From NCBI GenBank assembly GCA_004153385.1, contig SDAL01000001.1, positions 930,001 through 994,000 of the forward strand: a stretch of 64,000 nucleotides of DNA. The letters are read 5' to 3'. Below the pieces are notes generated by a model that saw only the letters and a program-made list of their open reading frames with translations, was not told the DNA's origin and made no database searches. Below are positions 39,177 to 49,339 of the stretch, piece by piece. How positions within the stretch are numbered: position 1 is the first letter of the stretch; each line of letters starts with the position of its first letter. The translations under genes were made by a program, and so were the position numbers. This stretch comes from Paracoccaceae bacterium (GTDB lineage: Bacteria > Pseudomonadota > Alphaproteobacteria > Rhodobacterales > Rhodobacteraceae).

Positions 39177-40148
39177 ATGACCACGCGCCCCGTTATCCTC
39201 ACCTGTGGTGACCCCTCTGGTATCGGCCCCGAGATTGCAGCCAAGGCATGGGAGACCCTCGGCGCGCGCGTGCCCTTTGTATGGTTGGGCGATCCGTCGC
39301 ATTTGCCGCGCGGGGTGCGCATCCGCGAAATTTCCCACCCGTCCGAGGCCGAGACCCACGCCGGGACCGCACTGCCCGTCTTGCCACATGAATTTCCCAG
39401 CGCCGCCATCCCGGGCGAGCCAAATCTGCAAAATGCGCGTGCGGTGATTGACGTGATTGCACGCGGCGTGGATCTTGTGATGCGTGGCGAGGGCTCGGCG
39501 CTTTGCACGGCACCCATCAATAAGAAAGTGCTCAAGGACGGTGCCGGCTTCGCGTTTCCGGGCCATACGGAATATCTGGCCCATCTGTCGGGGGATGCGG
39601 ACGTCGTTATGATGCTGGCCTGCGATGCGCTGCGCGTTGTGCCTGCCACGATCCATATCGCACTGGCCGATGTGCCCAACGCCTTTACCCCTGAGGTTTT
39701 GCGCCGGACCGTGCGGATCACCCATCGCGGGCTGCAAAAAGACTTCGGCCTTGAAAACCCACGGATGGCCATTGCGGGCCTTAATCCCCATGCAGGCGAA
39801 GGCGGCACGATGGGGCGTGAGGAGCAAGACTGGATGATCCGTGAAATTGCCGCGCTGCAACAAGAGGGCTATGCGGTAAGTGGTCCAACCCCCGCCGATA
39901 CGCTGTTTCACAAAGCAGCGCGCAGCAAGTATGACGCAGTGATCTGTGCCTATCATGATCAGGCCCTGATCCCGATCAAGACGCTGGCGTTCGATTCGGG
40001 GGTGAACATCACGCTTGGGTTGCCGTTCATCCGCACCTCCCCCGATCACGGCACCGCCTTCGACATTGCGGGCCAAGGCGCGGCCAGCCCTGCAAGCCTG
40101 ATTTCGGCGCTCGAAATGGCTGCACGTATGGGCGAGGCACGCCGCTAG
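39177..40148 (+). CDS. pdxA: 4-hydroxythreonine-4-phosphate dehydrogenase
   Basis: 323-residue NAD-dependent enzyme in DXP-dependent pyridoxal phosphate synthesis. Markers are LTCGDPSGIGPEI at the start (about 7-19), the metal-binding histidines in FPGHTEYLA (about 125-133), GLNPHAGEGG (about 200-209), and YHDQALIPIKT with FIRTSPDHGTAFD (about 260-300). Its place between surA and rsmA is the ordinary gammaproteobacterial and alphaproteobacterial order, though the three functions are unrelated. Confidence 0.96.
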   Translation: MTTRPVILTCGDPSGIGPEIAAKAWETLGARVPFVWLGDPSHLPRGVRIREISHPSEAETHAGTALPVLPHEFPSAAIPGEPNLQNARAVIDVIARGVDLVMRGEGSALCTAPINKKVLKDGAGFAFPGHTEYLAHLSGDADVVMMLACDALRVVPATIHIALADVPNAFTPEVLRRTVRITHRGLQKDFGLENPRMAIAGLNPHAGEGGTMGREEQDWMIREIAALQQEGYAVSGPTPADTLFHKAARSKYDAVICAYHDQALIPIKTLAFDSGVNITLGLPFIRTSPDHGTAFDIAGQGAASPASLISALEMAARMGEARR

Positions 40149-40318
40149 CCGCCCGATTGGGCCCCCCGCAGGACGCAGGCTTGCCACGGACGCATGGCTG
40201 GCCTATGTCCCAGCCCACCGCCTTCGGCCCCCTTGCGCGGGTTACACATGCGTTTGTGCAGGGGCTGATGGCCTTCCGGCGCCTTTAGGTCGCCCAGAAC
40301 CCGATGAGGACAAAACCA

Positions 40319-41161
40319 ATGACCGCCATCGACGGGCTACCGCCCCTGCGCGAGGTTATTCGCGATCACGATCTGGTTGCCAAAAAGCAGCTTGGCCAGA
40401 ATTTCCTGCTCGATCTCAACCTCACCGCCAAAATCGCGCGCGCCGCGGGCGATCTGGCGGGGCATGATATCCTGGAGGTCGGTCCAGGTCCGGGCGGTCT
40501 GACGCGCGGGCTTCTGGCGGAGGGCGCGCGCAAGGTACTGGCAATCGAAAAAGATCCCCGCTGCATGGCTGCACTTGGCGAGATCGCCCGGCATTATCCC
40601 GGCAGGCTTGAGGTGATCAACGGCGATGCGCTGGATGTGGATATCAGCCAACATCTGCGGGCGCCTTACAAAATCGCTGCCAACCTGCCTTATAATGTCG
40701 GCACAGAGCTGTTGGTGCGCTGGCTGACGCCCAAAGAATGGCCACCGCAGTGGGACAGCCTCACGCTGATGTTCCAGCGCGAGGTGGCCGAACGGATCGT
40801 GGCGCAACCGGGTGACAAACATTACGGCAGGCTTGCCATTCTGGCGCAATGGCGCGCACAGGCCCGTATCGTGATGAGCCTGCCGCCAGAAGCCTTCACC
40901 CCTGCCCCCAAAGTACATTCGGCTGTCGTTCACCTCAAAGCCCTGCCCGCGCCGCGCTACAGCGCCGATCCCGCGATCTTGTCGCGGGTGGTGGCCGCAG
41001 GGTTCAACCAGCGCCGCAAGATGCTGCGGGCGTCATTGAAATCCGTAGCCCCTGATATCGAAGCAAAGCTGGAGGCCGCAGGTATCGCCCCGACCGAACG
41101 CGCAGAGCGGATCACGATCGAAGGGTTCTGCAAACTGGCCAGAGTAATCGCCGAAGGGTGA
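40319..41161 (+). CDS. rsmA: 16S rRNA dimethyladenosine transferase RsmA/KsgA
   Basis: 280-residue AdoMet-dependent enzyme that dimethylates two adenosines at the 3' end of 16S rRNA. It has the [11 protein letters not shown] opening (about 22-32), the AdoMet site [11 protein letters not shown] (about 52-62), the catalytic [10 protein letters not shown] motif (about 122-131) and a C-terminal helical domain with FNQRRKMLR. The start at 40319 is preceded by GAGGA at eight bases; the ATG at 40304 contains that site. Last gene of the lpt operon. Confidence 0.95.
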   Translation: MTAIDGLPPLREVIRDHDLVAKKQLGQNFLLDLNLTAKIARAAGDLAGHDILEVGPGPGGLTRGLLAEGARKVLAIEKDPRCMAALGEIARHYPGRLEVINGDALDVDISQHLRAPYKIAANLPYNVGTELLVRWLTPKEWPPQWDSLTLMFQREVAERIVAQPGDKHYGRLAILAQWRAQARIVMSLPPEAFTPAPKVHSAVVHLKALPAPRYSADPAILSRVVAAGFNQRRKMLRASLKSVAPDIEAKLEAAGIAPTERAERITIEGFCKLARVIAEG

Positions 41162-41210
41162 ACGCGCCCTATGGGTTGCCTTGCGCCCATCCCCCCTGCA
41201 ACAGGTAGCA

Positions 41211-41252
41211 AAACGCCCTGCACGGAGAAATCCGGCAGGGCGTTTCGGTTTT
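41211..41252 (+). terminator. rho-independent terminator after rsmA
   Basis: AAACGCCCTGC pairs with GCAGGGCGTTT across a 13-base loop, followed by CGGTTTT. The A-run in front gives some bidirectional character for the converging DUF4167 gene. Confidence 0.85.
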
Positions 41253-41282
41253 ATATCCCCCGCATCACTGCAAAGGTGCCAA

Positions 41283-42152
41283 TCAACCGTTGGCTGGATT
41301 GGGGGTGTTGGACGTATCTGCCGCACCGCCATCAATTGCTTCGCCGGAGCCTGCGGCATCAGCAGCTTTCGGCTTGCGACGGCTGCGTGGCTTAGGCTTG
41401 TCCTCGCCGCTTCCCTCAGCCGTATCATCGGCTTTTTTCGGGGTGCGGGGCTTGCGCGCGCGTTTGGGTTTGTCTTGCGTGACGGTGCCGGCTTCGCTGG
41501 CATCATTATCCGAAGATTTAGGTGCATTACCGCGAGAGCGCGTATTGCGCGGTTTGGGCGCCGCGCCCGCATCGGAAGGGCCGCCCTGATCGGAAACCAA
41601 AGACCGCGTTTCCGGTGTTTCGACCAGATTTGAGCTGTCATCGGTTACAGCCGGCGTGTCATCGGTTCCCGCATGAGCGCCGCCCTCACCTGCCGGATGA
41701 CGAATGGTGTCATCCTCTTGGTTAGGTGTGTTATGGGACCCACCGCCGGAATGGCGCGTATCGCGCCCGCCCGAGTGCTGCGGTCCCGAGTGCTGCGGGA
41801 CCGCGCCTGCGCCAGCATCCGCCCCATCACGGCCACCATTGCTGGGCGAGCCAGCGTTCTGGTTGCCGTTCTGGCCTTGGTTGTTGTGCTGCTGACGCTG
41901 CGCCATTTCACGCTGCGCTTCATGCAGCAGACGCGTGTAATGCTCCGCATGCTGAAGGAAGTTCTGCTCGGCCACACGGTCATTGGACAGTTGCGCATCA
42001 CGCGCAAGACCCAGATATTTATCAATAATTTGCTGCGGCGTTCCACGGACCTTGCCCTCGGGTCCCGAGCTTTCGAAAACCCGGTTGATAACATTACCGA
42101 TAGAGCGTTGACGGTTCGACTTGGAACGCGAACGGGATTTGGATGATCTCAT
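41283..42152 (-). CDS. DUF4167 domain protein with low-complexity tail
   Basis: 289 residues. The N-terminal 75 residues hold the DUF4167 domain (NRQRSIGNVINRVFES, VRGTPQQIIDKYLGLARDA and NFLQHAEHYTRLL), which begins with a very basic Ser/Arg/Lys stretch. The rest is Gly/Asn/Asp/Ser-rich, then K/R/P-rich (KPKRARKPRTPKK), reminiscent of nucleic-acid-binding tails. Function is unknown; an RNA or DNA role is suggested by composition only. It lies downstream of prfA-prmC with a 323-base gap. Confidence 0.82.
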   Translation of the reverse strand: MRSSKSRSRSKSNRQRSIGNVINRVFESSGPEGKVRGTPQQIIDKYLGLARDAQLSNDRVAEQNFLQHAEHYTRLLHEAQREMAQRQQHNNQGQNGNQNAGSPSNGGRDGADAGAGAVPQHSGPQHSGGRDTRHSGGGSHNTPNQEDDTIRHPAGEGGAHAGTDDTPAVTDDSSNLVETPETRSLVSDQGGPSDAGAAPKPRNTRSRGNAPKSSDNDASEAGTVTQDKPKRARKPRTPKKADDTAEGSGEDKPKPRSRRKPKAADAAGSGEAIDGGAADTSNTPNPANG

Positions 42153-42475
42153 CTGCTTTCGTTCAATTTGCCCACCGGAGGTTCAGCGGGTCTGCCAAGG
42201 TCTGGGCCGTGATCTTTATCTGATCAGGCCGGGCCATGCGGGGCTTGGATACTTGAGACAAGGCCTCTGCCGTCTTTGATCCTTAGTGCCCGCGTTGTGA
42301 AGCTGAGCTGTGCTGGGGACCACGTCCCGCAAAGCACTTGCCCTGATAAGCATGCCACGTTCTGAGTGACAAGCTAAAATCGTGTATTTTCTTAACTTCC
42401 ACGTAATTTATTGCCGGAGAGACATGAATTTTTCGATAAGAAGGGCCGAAAACCCGTTTCTTTTCGCAATAAAAT
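42153..42475 (-). other. gene-free stretch between prmC and the DUF4167 gene
   Basis: 323 bases without a convincing gene. It includes a relatively AT-rich part (about 42370-42480) next to the prmC stop. Presumably it holds the leftward promoter of the DUF4167 gene. A 66-residue frame (42283-42483) has unnatural composition and I do not believe it. Confidence 0.5.
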
Positions 42476-43321
42476 CTAATCAAGCGGCCTACGTGCGATT
42501 ACCACACGATCTCTACCATCAAGATCGTTTCTTACAGGCGCCACGTCAAGCCCCTGTTTGGCAAAAACATCGCAAACGGCAGCGGCTTGGGTCGGGCCTA
42601 TTTCCACAATCACACGCCCGCCTGGATTGAGGTGGGCCATCACTCCTTTTGCAATCATGCGGTAGGCATCCAGCCCGTCGCCACCGGGGCTTAACGCGCC
42701 ATGCGGCTCCCACTCCAGCACATCACGCGAAAGGCCCGCCATCTCGGCAGCCGCGATATAGGGCGGGTTAGACACGATCAGGTCATAACGGTCCGACACC
42801 GCGTCAAACCAGTCCGACAGGCGCAATTCCGTCCGCGCTGACAGATCGAGAAGCTGCGCGTTTTCCTGCGCCACCGCGAGTGCCGCCTGCGACACATCCG
42901 TACCAAGGCCGCGCGCCGATGGACGTGCGCACAGGCACGACAGCAAAATACACCCCGTGCCGGTCCCCAGATCAAGTATAGTGTCGAAGGGGGCTTCCAG
43001 CGCCGCGGCCACCAGTATTTCCGTTTCGGGACGCGGATCGAGCGTATCACGGGTCACTTTGAACGCCCGCCCCCAAAACTGGCGCTGGCCGATGATCTGT
43101 GCGACAGGCTGGAACCGCGCGCGCTGTTCAACGGCGGCGCGAAAACGCGGATAGGCGTCTTGCGGCACCGGATCGTGCAAGGCCAGCGTCAAACGATCGG
43201 GCGCCACACCCAAAGCATGGGCCAGCAGCCTGCGCGCATCTTTGGGCGCGCTTTCAATGCCGGCGTCGCGCAAACGGACGATCCCCTCGCGCAGCAAGGC
43301 GTTGCCTGTTGCCGCACTCAT
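42476..43321 (-). CDS. prmC: release factor N5-glutamine methyltransferase PrmC
   Basis: 281-residue AdoMet enzyme that methylates the glutamine of the GGQ motif in release factors. The AdoMet motif DLGTGTG is at 117-123 and the substrate-glutamine site NPPY at 185-188, and the N-terminal helical recognition domain is present. Its start overlaps the prfA stop by four bases (ATGA), so enzyme and substrate are made together. Confidence 0.95.
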   Translation of the reverse strand: MSAATGNALLREGIVRLRDAGIESAPKDARRLLAHALGVAPDRLTLALHDPVPQDAYPRFRAAVEQRARFQPVAQIIGQRQFWGRAFKVTRDTLDPRPETEILVAAALEAPFDTILDLGTGTGCILLSCLCARPSARGLGTDVSQAALAVAQENAQLLDLSARTELRLSDWFDAVSDRYDLIVSNPPYIAAAEMAGLSRDVLEWEPHGALSPGGDGLDAYRMIAKGVMAHLNPGGRVIVEIGPTQAAAVCDVFAKQGLDVAPVRNDLDGRDRVVIARRPLD

Positions 43322-44373
43322 GCGCCCATCTCGGCCAGCTTGGCGGCCTGATCATCGGAAATCAGCGCGTCTATAATCTCGTCCAGATCTCCCCCCATGA
43401 TCTGGTTGAGCGCATAAAGCGTCAGGTTGATCCGGTGATCCGTCATCCGGCCTTGCGGGAAATTATAGGTGCGGATCCGCTCCGACCGGTCGCCAGAGCC
43501 GACCTGCCCTTTACGCTCGGCAGACCGTTCGGCATCGGCACGGTCGCGCTCGATCTCGTACAGGCGGGCGCGCAGGACAGCCATTGCGTTGGCGCGGTTC
43601 TGGTGTTGGGATTTCTCGGAACTGACCACGATGATACCGGTCGGCAGGTGGGTGATGCGTACAGCGGAATCGGTTGTATTTACGTGCTGCCCGCCTGCGC
43701 CAGAGGCCCGCATCGTATCGATGCGCAAGTCATTCGGCGCGATGTCGATATCGACCTCCTGCGCCTCCGGCAGCACGGCCACTGTCGCCGCAGACGTATG
43801 GATCCGGCCACCCGCTTCTGTTTCCGGTACGCGCTGGACACGATGAACACCGGATTCAAACTTCAGCCGCGCAAATACCCCCTCGCCCACGATACGGGCA
43901 GTGGCCTCTTTGACGCCGCCCAGCTCTGTTTCGTTCATCTCCAACAGCTCGAACTGCCACCCGCGCGCATCAGCGTAGCGGTGATACATCCTGAGCAGAT
44001 CCGAGGCGAACAAGGCGGCCTCGTCCCCGCCGGTACCAGGGCGGATCTCGATGATTGCAGGGCGCGCATCGGCACTGTCTTTGGGCAATAGCGCCAACTG
44101 CAAGGCATATTCCAGCTGGGGCAGCCGCGCCTTGAGTGTCACGATTTCTTCCTCGGCCAAGGCGCGCATATCGGGATCTGCAAGCAGAGCCTCGGCCTCA
44201 GCCAGATCGGATTGACCACGCCGCCACGCCTCTATCTGCGCCACAACGGGTTTCAACTCCGCGTATTCGCGGCTGATCTGCGCGATTTTTGCAGGATCGG
44301 GTCCAGCAGAAAGCTGCGCTTCGAGATAGCCGAAATGCTGGAGGATCTGATCGAGTTTATCTTGCGGTATCAT
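43318..44373 (-). CDS. prfA: peptide chain release factor 1
   Basis: 351-residue RF1 that reads UAA and UAG. The catalytic GGQ is at 227-229 in SGAGGQHVN. Domain 2 contains [20 protein letters not shown] around the expected codon-recognition loop (P-E-T: RF1-type PxT motif). Start at 44373 ([10 protein letters not shown]) fits homologues; a further ATG upstream would overlap the DUF4186 gene. It is coupled with prmC. Confidence 0.96.
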   Translation of the reverse strand: MIPQDKLDQILQHFGYLEAQLSAGPDPAKIAQISREYAELKPVVAQIEAWRRGQSDLAEAEALLADPDMRALAEEEIVTLKARLPQLEYALQLALLPKDSADARPAIIEIRPGTGGDEAALFASDLLRMYHRYADARGWQFELLEMNETELGGVKEATARIVGEGVFARLKFESGVHRVQRVPETEAGGRIHTSAATVAVLPEAQEVDIDIAPNDLRIDTMRASGAGGQHVNTTDSAVRITHLPTGIIVVSSEKSQHQNRANAMAVLRARLYEIERDRADAERSAERKGQVGSGDRSERIRTYNFPQGRMTDHRINLTLYALNQIMGGDLDEIIDALISDDQAAKLAEMGA

Positions 44374-44405
44374 CCCAAAGCCATTGGCGCGGTTTATGGC
44401 GCGGG

Positions 44406-44831
44406 TCAAGTATTTCTATCAGGCGACACGCGACTATTCATCGCGGCCACGGCGTTCGAAGCTTCGGCCACAGGCGGCACAAAGCCCATTTCGCGGTCGA
44501 TCCACGCGAGCAGAACCGACACGATCCGCCGCTGATCTTGCACGCTCAACTCGACGCCTTGGGGAATGGCGTGCCATTTTCGCAAACACCCCCTGCAACA
44601 ACAGGCGGTGGCATGTTGGGCGACAAACACCGGATGCCCGCGCATCGGGGTTTGCCGCCCATCGTTTTTGGGGGTCGCGGGGGCCAGACGCTGGGCCACA
44701 AAATCCTGCGCATGGCGCGCAATCACCGCCCGCCCCTTGGCATCGCAATACTGACGCTCCGGCGCGCCCAGATGGAACCGCGCGCGAAACGCAGATCGGG
44801 CCAGCTTGGCAAAAAGCGCACCATGGGTCAT
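44406..44831 (-). CDS. DUF4186 family protein
   Basis: 141 residues with the strongly conserved block [19 protein letters not shown] and KWHAIPQG (about 64-92), the DUF4186 hallmark: a histidine/cysteine cluster that may bind a metal. Function unknown. It sits between lipA (45 bases upstream) and prfA (32 bases downstream) on the same strand, so it is probably co-transcribed. The C-terminal 35 residues look variable. Confidence 0.82.
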   Translation of the reverse strand: MTHGALFAKLARSAFRARFHLGAPERQYCDAKGRAVIARHAQDFVAQRLAPATPKNDGRQTPMRGHPVFVAQHATACCCRGCLRKWHAIPQGVELSVQDQRRIVSVLLAWIDREMGFVPPVAEASNAVAAMNSRVSPDRNT

Positions 44832-44876
44832 CCGGCCTGCCCGCAGCCTGTCATCATGCGCGTGCCACGCCCGAAC

Positions 44877-45827
44877 TCAGGCGCGGCCCAGTTTCGCCAG
44901 ACGCGCGGCACGAAGCTGTGCAAAATCATCGCCCGCATGATAGCTCGACCGCGTCAGCGGCGTCGCCGATACCATCAAGAACCCTTTGGAATAGGCTGAC
45001 TTCTCGTAGCTTTTGAACTCGTCCGGGGTCACGAACTTGGCCACGGCATGGTGTTTCGGGGTGGGCTGCAAATACTGGCCAACGGTCAGGAAATCGATGT
45101 CTGCAGAGCGCATATCATCCATCACCTGACGAACCTCCTGCTGCTGCTCGCCCAAGCCGACCATAATGCCTGATTTGGTGAACATCGCAGGATCGAGTTC
45201 CTTGACACGTTGCAGCAAGCGCAAGCTGTGGAAATACCGCGCGCCGGGGCGCACCGATGGATAAAGTGATGGCACCGTTTCCAGATTGTGATTGAACACA
45301 TCCGGGCGCGATTCCACGACTTTTTCCAGCACATCGGGCGTGCATTTCAAAAAGTCGGGCGTCAGGATTTCGATTGTGGTCCCCGGAGAGCGATGGCGGA
45401 TCGCGCGGATGGTCTGGGCGAAATGCTCCGCACCGCCGTCGTCCAGATCATCGCGGTCAACGGAGGTGATGACGACGTGGTTCAAGCCCAACTTTTCGAC
45501 CGCATGTGCGACACGACCCGGCTCGAACACATCAAGCGCATCAGGGCGACCGGTGGCCACATTGCAAAACGAACAGCCGCGCGTGCAGATGTCGCCCATA
45601 ATCATCATCGTGGCGTGGCCTTGGCTCCAGCATTCGCCCACATTCGGGCAGCCGGCTTCCTCGCACACGGTTACGAGCTTGTTTTCCCGCATCAAATCAC
45701 GGGTTTTCTTGTACCCTTCGGACACCGGAGCCTTGACGCGAATCCAGTCCGGTTTTTTGGGCTGGGCGTTATCGGGGCGATGTGCCTTTTCCGGGTGACG
45801 CTGGTCGGGGAGTTTGAGATCGCGCAT
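44877..45827 (-). CDS. lipA: lipoyl synthase
   Basis: 316-residue radical-SAM enzyme that inserts two sulfurs into protein-bound octanoate. The auxiliary cluster cysteines are C55, C60 and C66 and the radical-SAM cluster cysteines C81, C85 and C88 (CTRGCSFC). The C-terminal RSSYHAGD serine is the third-type cluster ligand known from the family. The start at 45827 (MRDLKLP) matches Rhodobacteraceae homologues; two earlier in-frame ATGs are possible. It depends on the Fe-S machinery encoded at the left end. Confidence 0.95.
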   Translation of the reverse strand: MRDLKLPDQRHPEKAHRPDNAQPKKPDWIRVKAPVSEGYKKTRDLMRENKLVTVCEEAGCPNVGECWSQGHATMMIMGDICTRGCSFCNVATGRPDALDVFEPGRVAHAVEKLGLNHVVITSVDRDDLDDGGAEHFAQTIRAIRHRSPGTTIEILTPDFLKCTPDVLEKVVESRPDVFNHNLETVPSLYPSVRPGARYFHSLRLLQRVKELDPAMFTKSGIMVGLGEQQQEVRQVMDDMRSADIDFLTVGQYLQPTPKHHAVAKFVTPDEFKSYEKSAYSKGFLMVSATPLTRSSYHAGDDFAQLRAARLAKLGRA

Positions 45828-45995
45828 ACGGACAACCATCCTTTCGGCTTTGTTCCCACATAAGGCCAAAAACCGTGCAATGCAACGCTATGCAGGGACG
45901 ATCCCGCCAACAATGGCCCAGCTGTTGGTGCAACCCCGCCATGCATAGCGGCTGCCGCATTGCAGCATATCACCGCCGCACGCGCATCATAGCGG

Positions 45996-46024
45996 TTGTT
46001 TGGGGCCCTTTGAGTGATTAGAAT
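45996..46024 (+). promoter_or_regulatory. possible sigma-70 type promoter of the peroxiredoxin gene
   Basis: TTGTTT (45996-46001), a 17-base spacer, then TAGAAT (46019-46024), about 80 bases before the start codon. The -10 is a 5/6 match and the -35 only 3/6, so another factor may help; I could not see a clear OxyR site. Confidence 0.4.
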
Positions 46025-46104
46025 GATTCCAGAGCAAGCATCGTGGTCGGCTCCCCCCGCCGCGACGCTGATACGCAAAACGCATGACCATTACAGGAGA
46101 CACC

Positions 46105-46650
46105 ATGCAAGCCGGTATGAAACTGCCCGAAGTCACCTTCCACACCCGTGTCCGCGATACCTCCATCGAAGGCTCGAACCCGTTTCGTTGGGAAGACAAA
46201 ACCACCGCTGATTTTTTCAAAGGCAAGCGGGTTGTATTGTTCTCGCTGCCGGGGGCGTTCACACCCACCTGCTCGACCTACCAACTGCCGGGTTTTGAAA
46301 AAGGGGCCGATGAGTTCCGCGCACAGGGCGTAGACGAAATCTACTGCATGTCGGTCAATGACGCCTTTGTCATGAACCAATGGGCCAAAGCGCAAGGCCT
46401 TGAAAACGTAAAAGTCATCCCCGACGGTTCCGGCGAATTCACGCGCCGCGTGGGCATGCTGGTGCGCAAGGACAATCTGGGCTTCGGTCTGCGGTCATGG
46501 CGCTATGCTGCCGTCATCAATGACGGTGTCGTGGAGGCATGGTTCGAGGAAGAAGGCCTGATGGATCAATGCCCCGAAGACCCCTATGGCGAATCCTCGC
46601 CCGAGAACGTCATGAAATGGCTCAAGGCGCACGCGACTGTCGACGCGTAA
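46105..46650 (+). CDS. peroxiredoxin (Prx5 type)
   Basis: 181-residue thiol peroxidase. The peroxidatic cysteine is C56 in PGAFTPTCSTYQLPGF (about 49-64), the Prx5 hallmark; further cysteines are near 83 and 162. It reduces hydrogen peroxide and organic peroxides with glutathione/glutaredoxin or thioredoxin as donor. Start at 46105 follows AGGAG at six bases; an ATG at 46084 would overlap it. It neighbours oxyR (convergent), so it may belong to the same stress response. Confidence 0.92.
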   Translation: MQAGMKLPEVTFHTRVRDTSIEGSNPFRWEDKTTADFFKGKRVVLFSLPGAFTPTCSTYQLPGFEKGADEFRAQGVDEIYCMSVNDAFVMNQWAKAQGLENVKVIPDGSGEFTRRVGMLVRKDNLGFGLRSWRYAAVINDGVVEAWFEEEGLMDQCPEDPYGESSPENVMKWLKAHATVDA

Positions 46651-46672
46651 ACAGGCCCGCTTTAGAAATGAT

Positions 46673-46700
46673 AAAAGGCCTGCCATATGGCAGGCCTTTT
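46673..46700. terminator. perfect palindromic bidirectional terminator
   Basis: AAAAGGCCTGCCA followed directly by its reverse complement with a central TATA-type turn: a 28-base perfect palindrome with A and T runs at the ends, placed between converging peroxiredoxin and oxyR. Confidence 0.9.
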
Positions 46701-46752
46701 GCATGGGTGGTGCATTAACAGCAATGGTCGAACCTGCGACGAACCGACGCGC

Positions 46753-47667
46753 CTAGTTCACCGCAGCGCATGGATAACGGACGCGGATATCGTTCAGGAT
46801 CTGTGTTCCGATTTCACGAATAATGGTCGCGATTTCCGCAAACCAGTCCCCCTCTTCCGCACCATCCGCACGCCGCACCAGCCGCAAAACCCGCGACGGT
46901 TCGGATGTGAAGCGCGACACGACCATCGACGGCGCGCCGCGACATTCGGAGGCCACGGCCAGCTCGGGCAGCAAGGTCACCCCCAATCCGCCCCCCACCA
47001 GCGCACAAAGCGTCGATAGTGACGAGGCACCCAGATCCACTCTGGCATGATCGCGCGTCATCGTGCAGACCTGCAGCGCCTGATCGGTCAGGCAGTGCCC
47101 CTCGTCAAGCAACAGCAATTCACCCGGATCGATCGCATCCGGTGCAAGGCCCTGCATCCGCCCCATTACAGCGGCCGCGCCAGCCAGCAGGAACCTGTCT
47201 TCGAACAGATCGATTGCCTCCAGCCCCGCAACTGATGTGGCAATCACCGCCGCATCGATTTTGCCGGCCCGCAGCTCATCGAGCAACGTGTCGGTTTGTG
47301 CCTCGCGCAGCCGAAGGCCGGATTCGATCTGTTGCAACCGCGGCAACGCCTGCGGGATCAGGTAGGGCGCAACCGTGGGGATTACGCCAAGGTTGATCTG
47401 GCCTTGCCCGCGCCGCAGCTCTGCCCCGAGAGATTTCAATTCCCCCTGAATGGTGCGGGCATGTTCCAACACCATGCGCCCGGCCCGCGTAAACCCGATA
47501 TCGCGCGGACGTCGCTCGATCAGAATTGTGCCAAGCACTTGCTCCAACTCGCGGATCTGCATCGACAAGGCTGGCTGGGTCACATTTACCGCCGCCGCGG
47601 CACGGGAAAAATTCCGGTGTTTATCCAGAGATAAAAGATATGTTAGCTGCTTAAATGTAATGTTCAT
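46753..47667 (-). CDS. oxyR: hydrogen peroxide-sensing LysR regulator OxyR
   Basis: 304 residues: LysR winged helix at 1-60 and an inducer domain. The redox cysteines C192 and C201 lie in LDEGHCLTDQALQVC, matching C199/C208 of E. coli OxyR, so peroxide sensing by a disulfide is expected. It is divergent from katA with 107 bases between, the classical arrangement in alphaproteobacteria; it likely activates katA and perhaps the peroxiredoxin. Confidence 0.94.
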   Translation of the reverse strand: MNITFKQLTYLLSLDKHRNFSRAAAAVNVTQPALSMQIRELEQVLGTILIERRPRDIGFTRAGRMVLEHARTIQGELKSLGAELRRGQGQINLGVIPTVAPYLIPQALPRLQQIESGLRLREAQTDTLLDELRAGKIDAAVIATSVAGLEAIDLFEDRFLLAGAAAVMGRMQGLAPDAIDPGELLLLDEGHCLTDQALQVCTMTRDHARVDLGASSLSTLCALVGGGLGVTLLPELAVASECRGAPSMVVSRFTSEPSRVLRLVRRADGAEEGDWFAEIATIIREIGTQILNDIRVRYPCAAVN

Positions 47668-47774
47668 TAGTTTCTCTTATGGCAAAACGAAGAAAATACA
47701 ATTTCCTTAAATGCGAACCATCCTAGATAGTTGTTTTGAAGATCCAGCCTAACCGCTAGACGAAGGGAAAGAGA
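47668..47774. promoter_or_regulatory. divergent oxyR/katA control region
   Basis: 107 bases, locally A/T-rich (around 47680-47712), between two divergent genes. It must hold both promoters and probably the OxyR site. I could not pick a full four-part ATAG/CTAT pattern; CTAGATAG at 47723-47730 is only suggestive. Confidence 0.5.
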
Positions 47775-49280
47775 ATGACTGAAAAGCGCACACTAACCAC
47801 CAGTGCGGGTGCCCCGTGGGTTTCCAACGAAACAAGCGAAACTGCAGGAGAGCGCGGTCCGGTTCTGATGCAGGACTACCAGCTGATTGAAAAACTTGCA
47901 CACCAGAACCGCGAGCGCATTCCGGAGCGTACGGTGCACGCCAAGGGTTGGGGTGCGCAAGGCACATTTACAGTCACGAACGACATCACCAAGTATACAT
48001 CCGCGAAATTGTTTTCGTCGGTCGGCAAGCAAACCGATGTGCTGGCGCGCTGGTCGACTGTGGCAGGTGAGGCGGGGGCCGCCGATGCCGAACGCGACGT
48101 GCGGGGATTTTCGCTGAAATTCTACACCGAAGATGGTAACTGGGATATGGTCGGCAATAACACGCCCGTATTCTTCGTGCGTGACGCCTATAAATTCCCC
48201 GATTTCATCCACACGCAAAAGCGCCACCCGAAAACCAACATCCGCTCACCCGAGGCAATGTTCGATTTCTGGGGCCGCAGCCCTGAATGCATCCATCAGG
48301 TGACCATTCTGATGTCGGACCGCGGGATTCCGAAAAACCCCTCGCATATGAACGGCTATGGCTCGCACACCTATTCGATGTGGAATGCCAATGGCGAGCG
48401 GTTCTGGGTCAAGTTCCATTTCAAGACCATGCAAGGGCACAACTTCTATACCAATGCCGAAGCCGAAGCCCTGATTGGCAAAACCCGCGAAAGCTATCAA
48501 GAAGACCTCTTCAACATGATCGAAGACGGCAACTTCCCCAAATGGCGTTTCATGATTCAGGTCATGCCGGAGCATGAGGCAGAGACGCTTGATTTCAACC
48601 CGTTCGATCTCACCAAGGTCTGGTCGCACAAGGATTATCCCTTGATCGAGGTTGGGACGCTGGAGATGAATAAAAACCCCGACAATTACTTCCAGATGAT
48701 CGAGAATGCCGCGTTTTCACCATCCAATAAAGTGCCGGGGATCGGGTATTCACCCGATAAGATGCTGCAAGCCCGTGTGCTGTCTTATGCCGATGCGCAC
48801 CGCTACCGGCTGGGTACGCATTACGAGGCGTTGCCTGCCAATGCGCCCAAGTGCCCTGTGCATAACTATCACAAAGACGGATCAATGCGGTTTTTCCGAA
48901 ACGACAGCGGCAATCCCGATGCCTATTATGCGCCCAACCAGTATGAGGACGCCCCGGAGGCGAACCCGGCCCTGCAGGAGCCGCCATTGAAAATATCGGG
49001 CGATGCGGACCGGTATGCGCAAGAGGATAAAGACGCCGATTACATCCAGCCGCGCGCGCTTTACAAAGACGTGATGGATGATGCCGAACGTAACCGCCTG
49101 CATCACAACATGGCAGAGGCCATGGGCCCTTGTTCGGAGGCTGTAACAGAGCGCTGGCTTGCGGTTCTCAAGCGTGTGCACCCCGATTACGAAGCGGGAG
49201 TCCGCCACGCGCTGGAAACGGATGATAGCGATGTAAACGCTGTGCCTGTCACCGACGATAGCCCCGTTCCAACGAAGTAA
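47775..49280 (+). CDS. katA: monofunctional heme catalase
   Basis: 501 residues, clade-3-like small-subunit catalase that converts hydrogen peroxide to water and oxygen. The distal catalytic histidine is H55 in [11 protein letters not shown], the [13 protein letters not shown] segment (about 133-145) and GYGSHTYSM follow, and the proximal heme tyrosine lies in [14 protein letters not shown] near 335-340. Purine-rich GAAGGGAAAGAG precedes the ATG. It is the likely main target of divergent oxyR. Confidence 0.97.
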   Translation: MTEKRTLTTSAGAPWVSNETSETAGERGPVLMQDYQLIEKLAHQNRERIPERTVHAKGWGAQGTFTVTNDITKYTSAKLFSSVGKQTDVLARWSTVAGEAGAADAERDVRGFSLKFYTEDGNWDMVGNNTPVFFVRDAYKFPDFIHTQKRHPKTNIRSPEAMFDFWGRSPECIHQVTILMSDRGIPKNPSHMNGYGSHTYSMWNANGERFWVKFHFKTMQGHNFYTNAEAEALIGKTRESYQEDLFNMIEDGNFPKWRFMIQVMPEHEAETLDFNPFDLTKVWSHKDYPLIEVGTLEMNKNPDNYFQMIENAAFSPSNKVPGIGYSPDKMLQARVLSYADAHRYRLGTHYEALPANAPKCPVHNYHKDGSMRFFRNDSGNPDAYYAPNQYEDAPEANPALQEPPLKISGDADRYAQEDKDADYIQPRALYKDVMDDAERNRLHHNMAEAMGPCSEAVTERWLAVLKRVHPDYEAGVRHALETDDSDVNAVPVTDDSPVPTK

Positions 49281-49289
49281 ACAGATTGC

Positions 49290-49312
49290 GGCGGCGGAAC
49301 CTCTCCGCCGCC
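49290..49312 (+). terminator. GC-rich hairpin after katA
   Basis: GGCGGCGGA and TCCGCCGCC around ACCTC, without a T-run; a second small stem (GGGCC TTT GGCCC) follows at about 49319-49332. Probably a weak or factor-assisted terminator between converging genes. Confidence 0.55.
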
Positions 49313-49339
49313 CTTCACGGGCCTTTGGCCCGGATCCCC

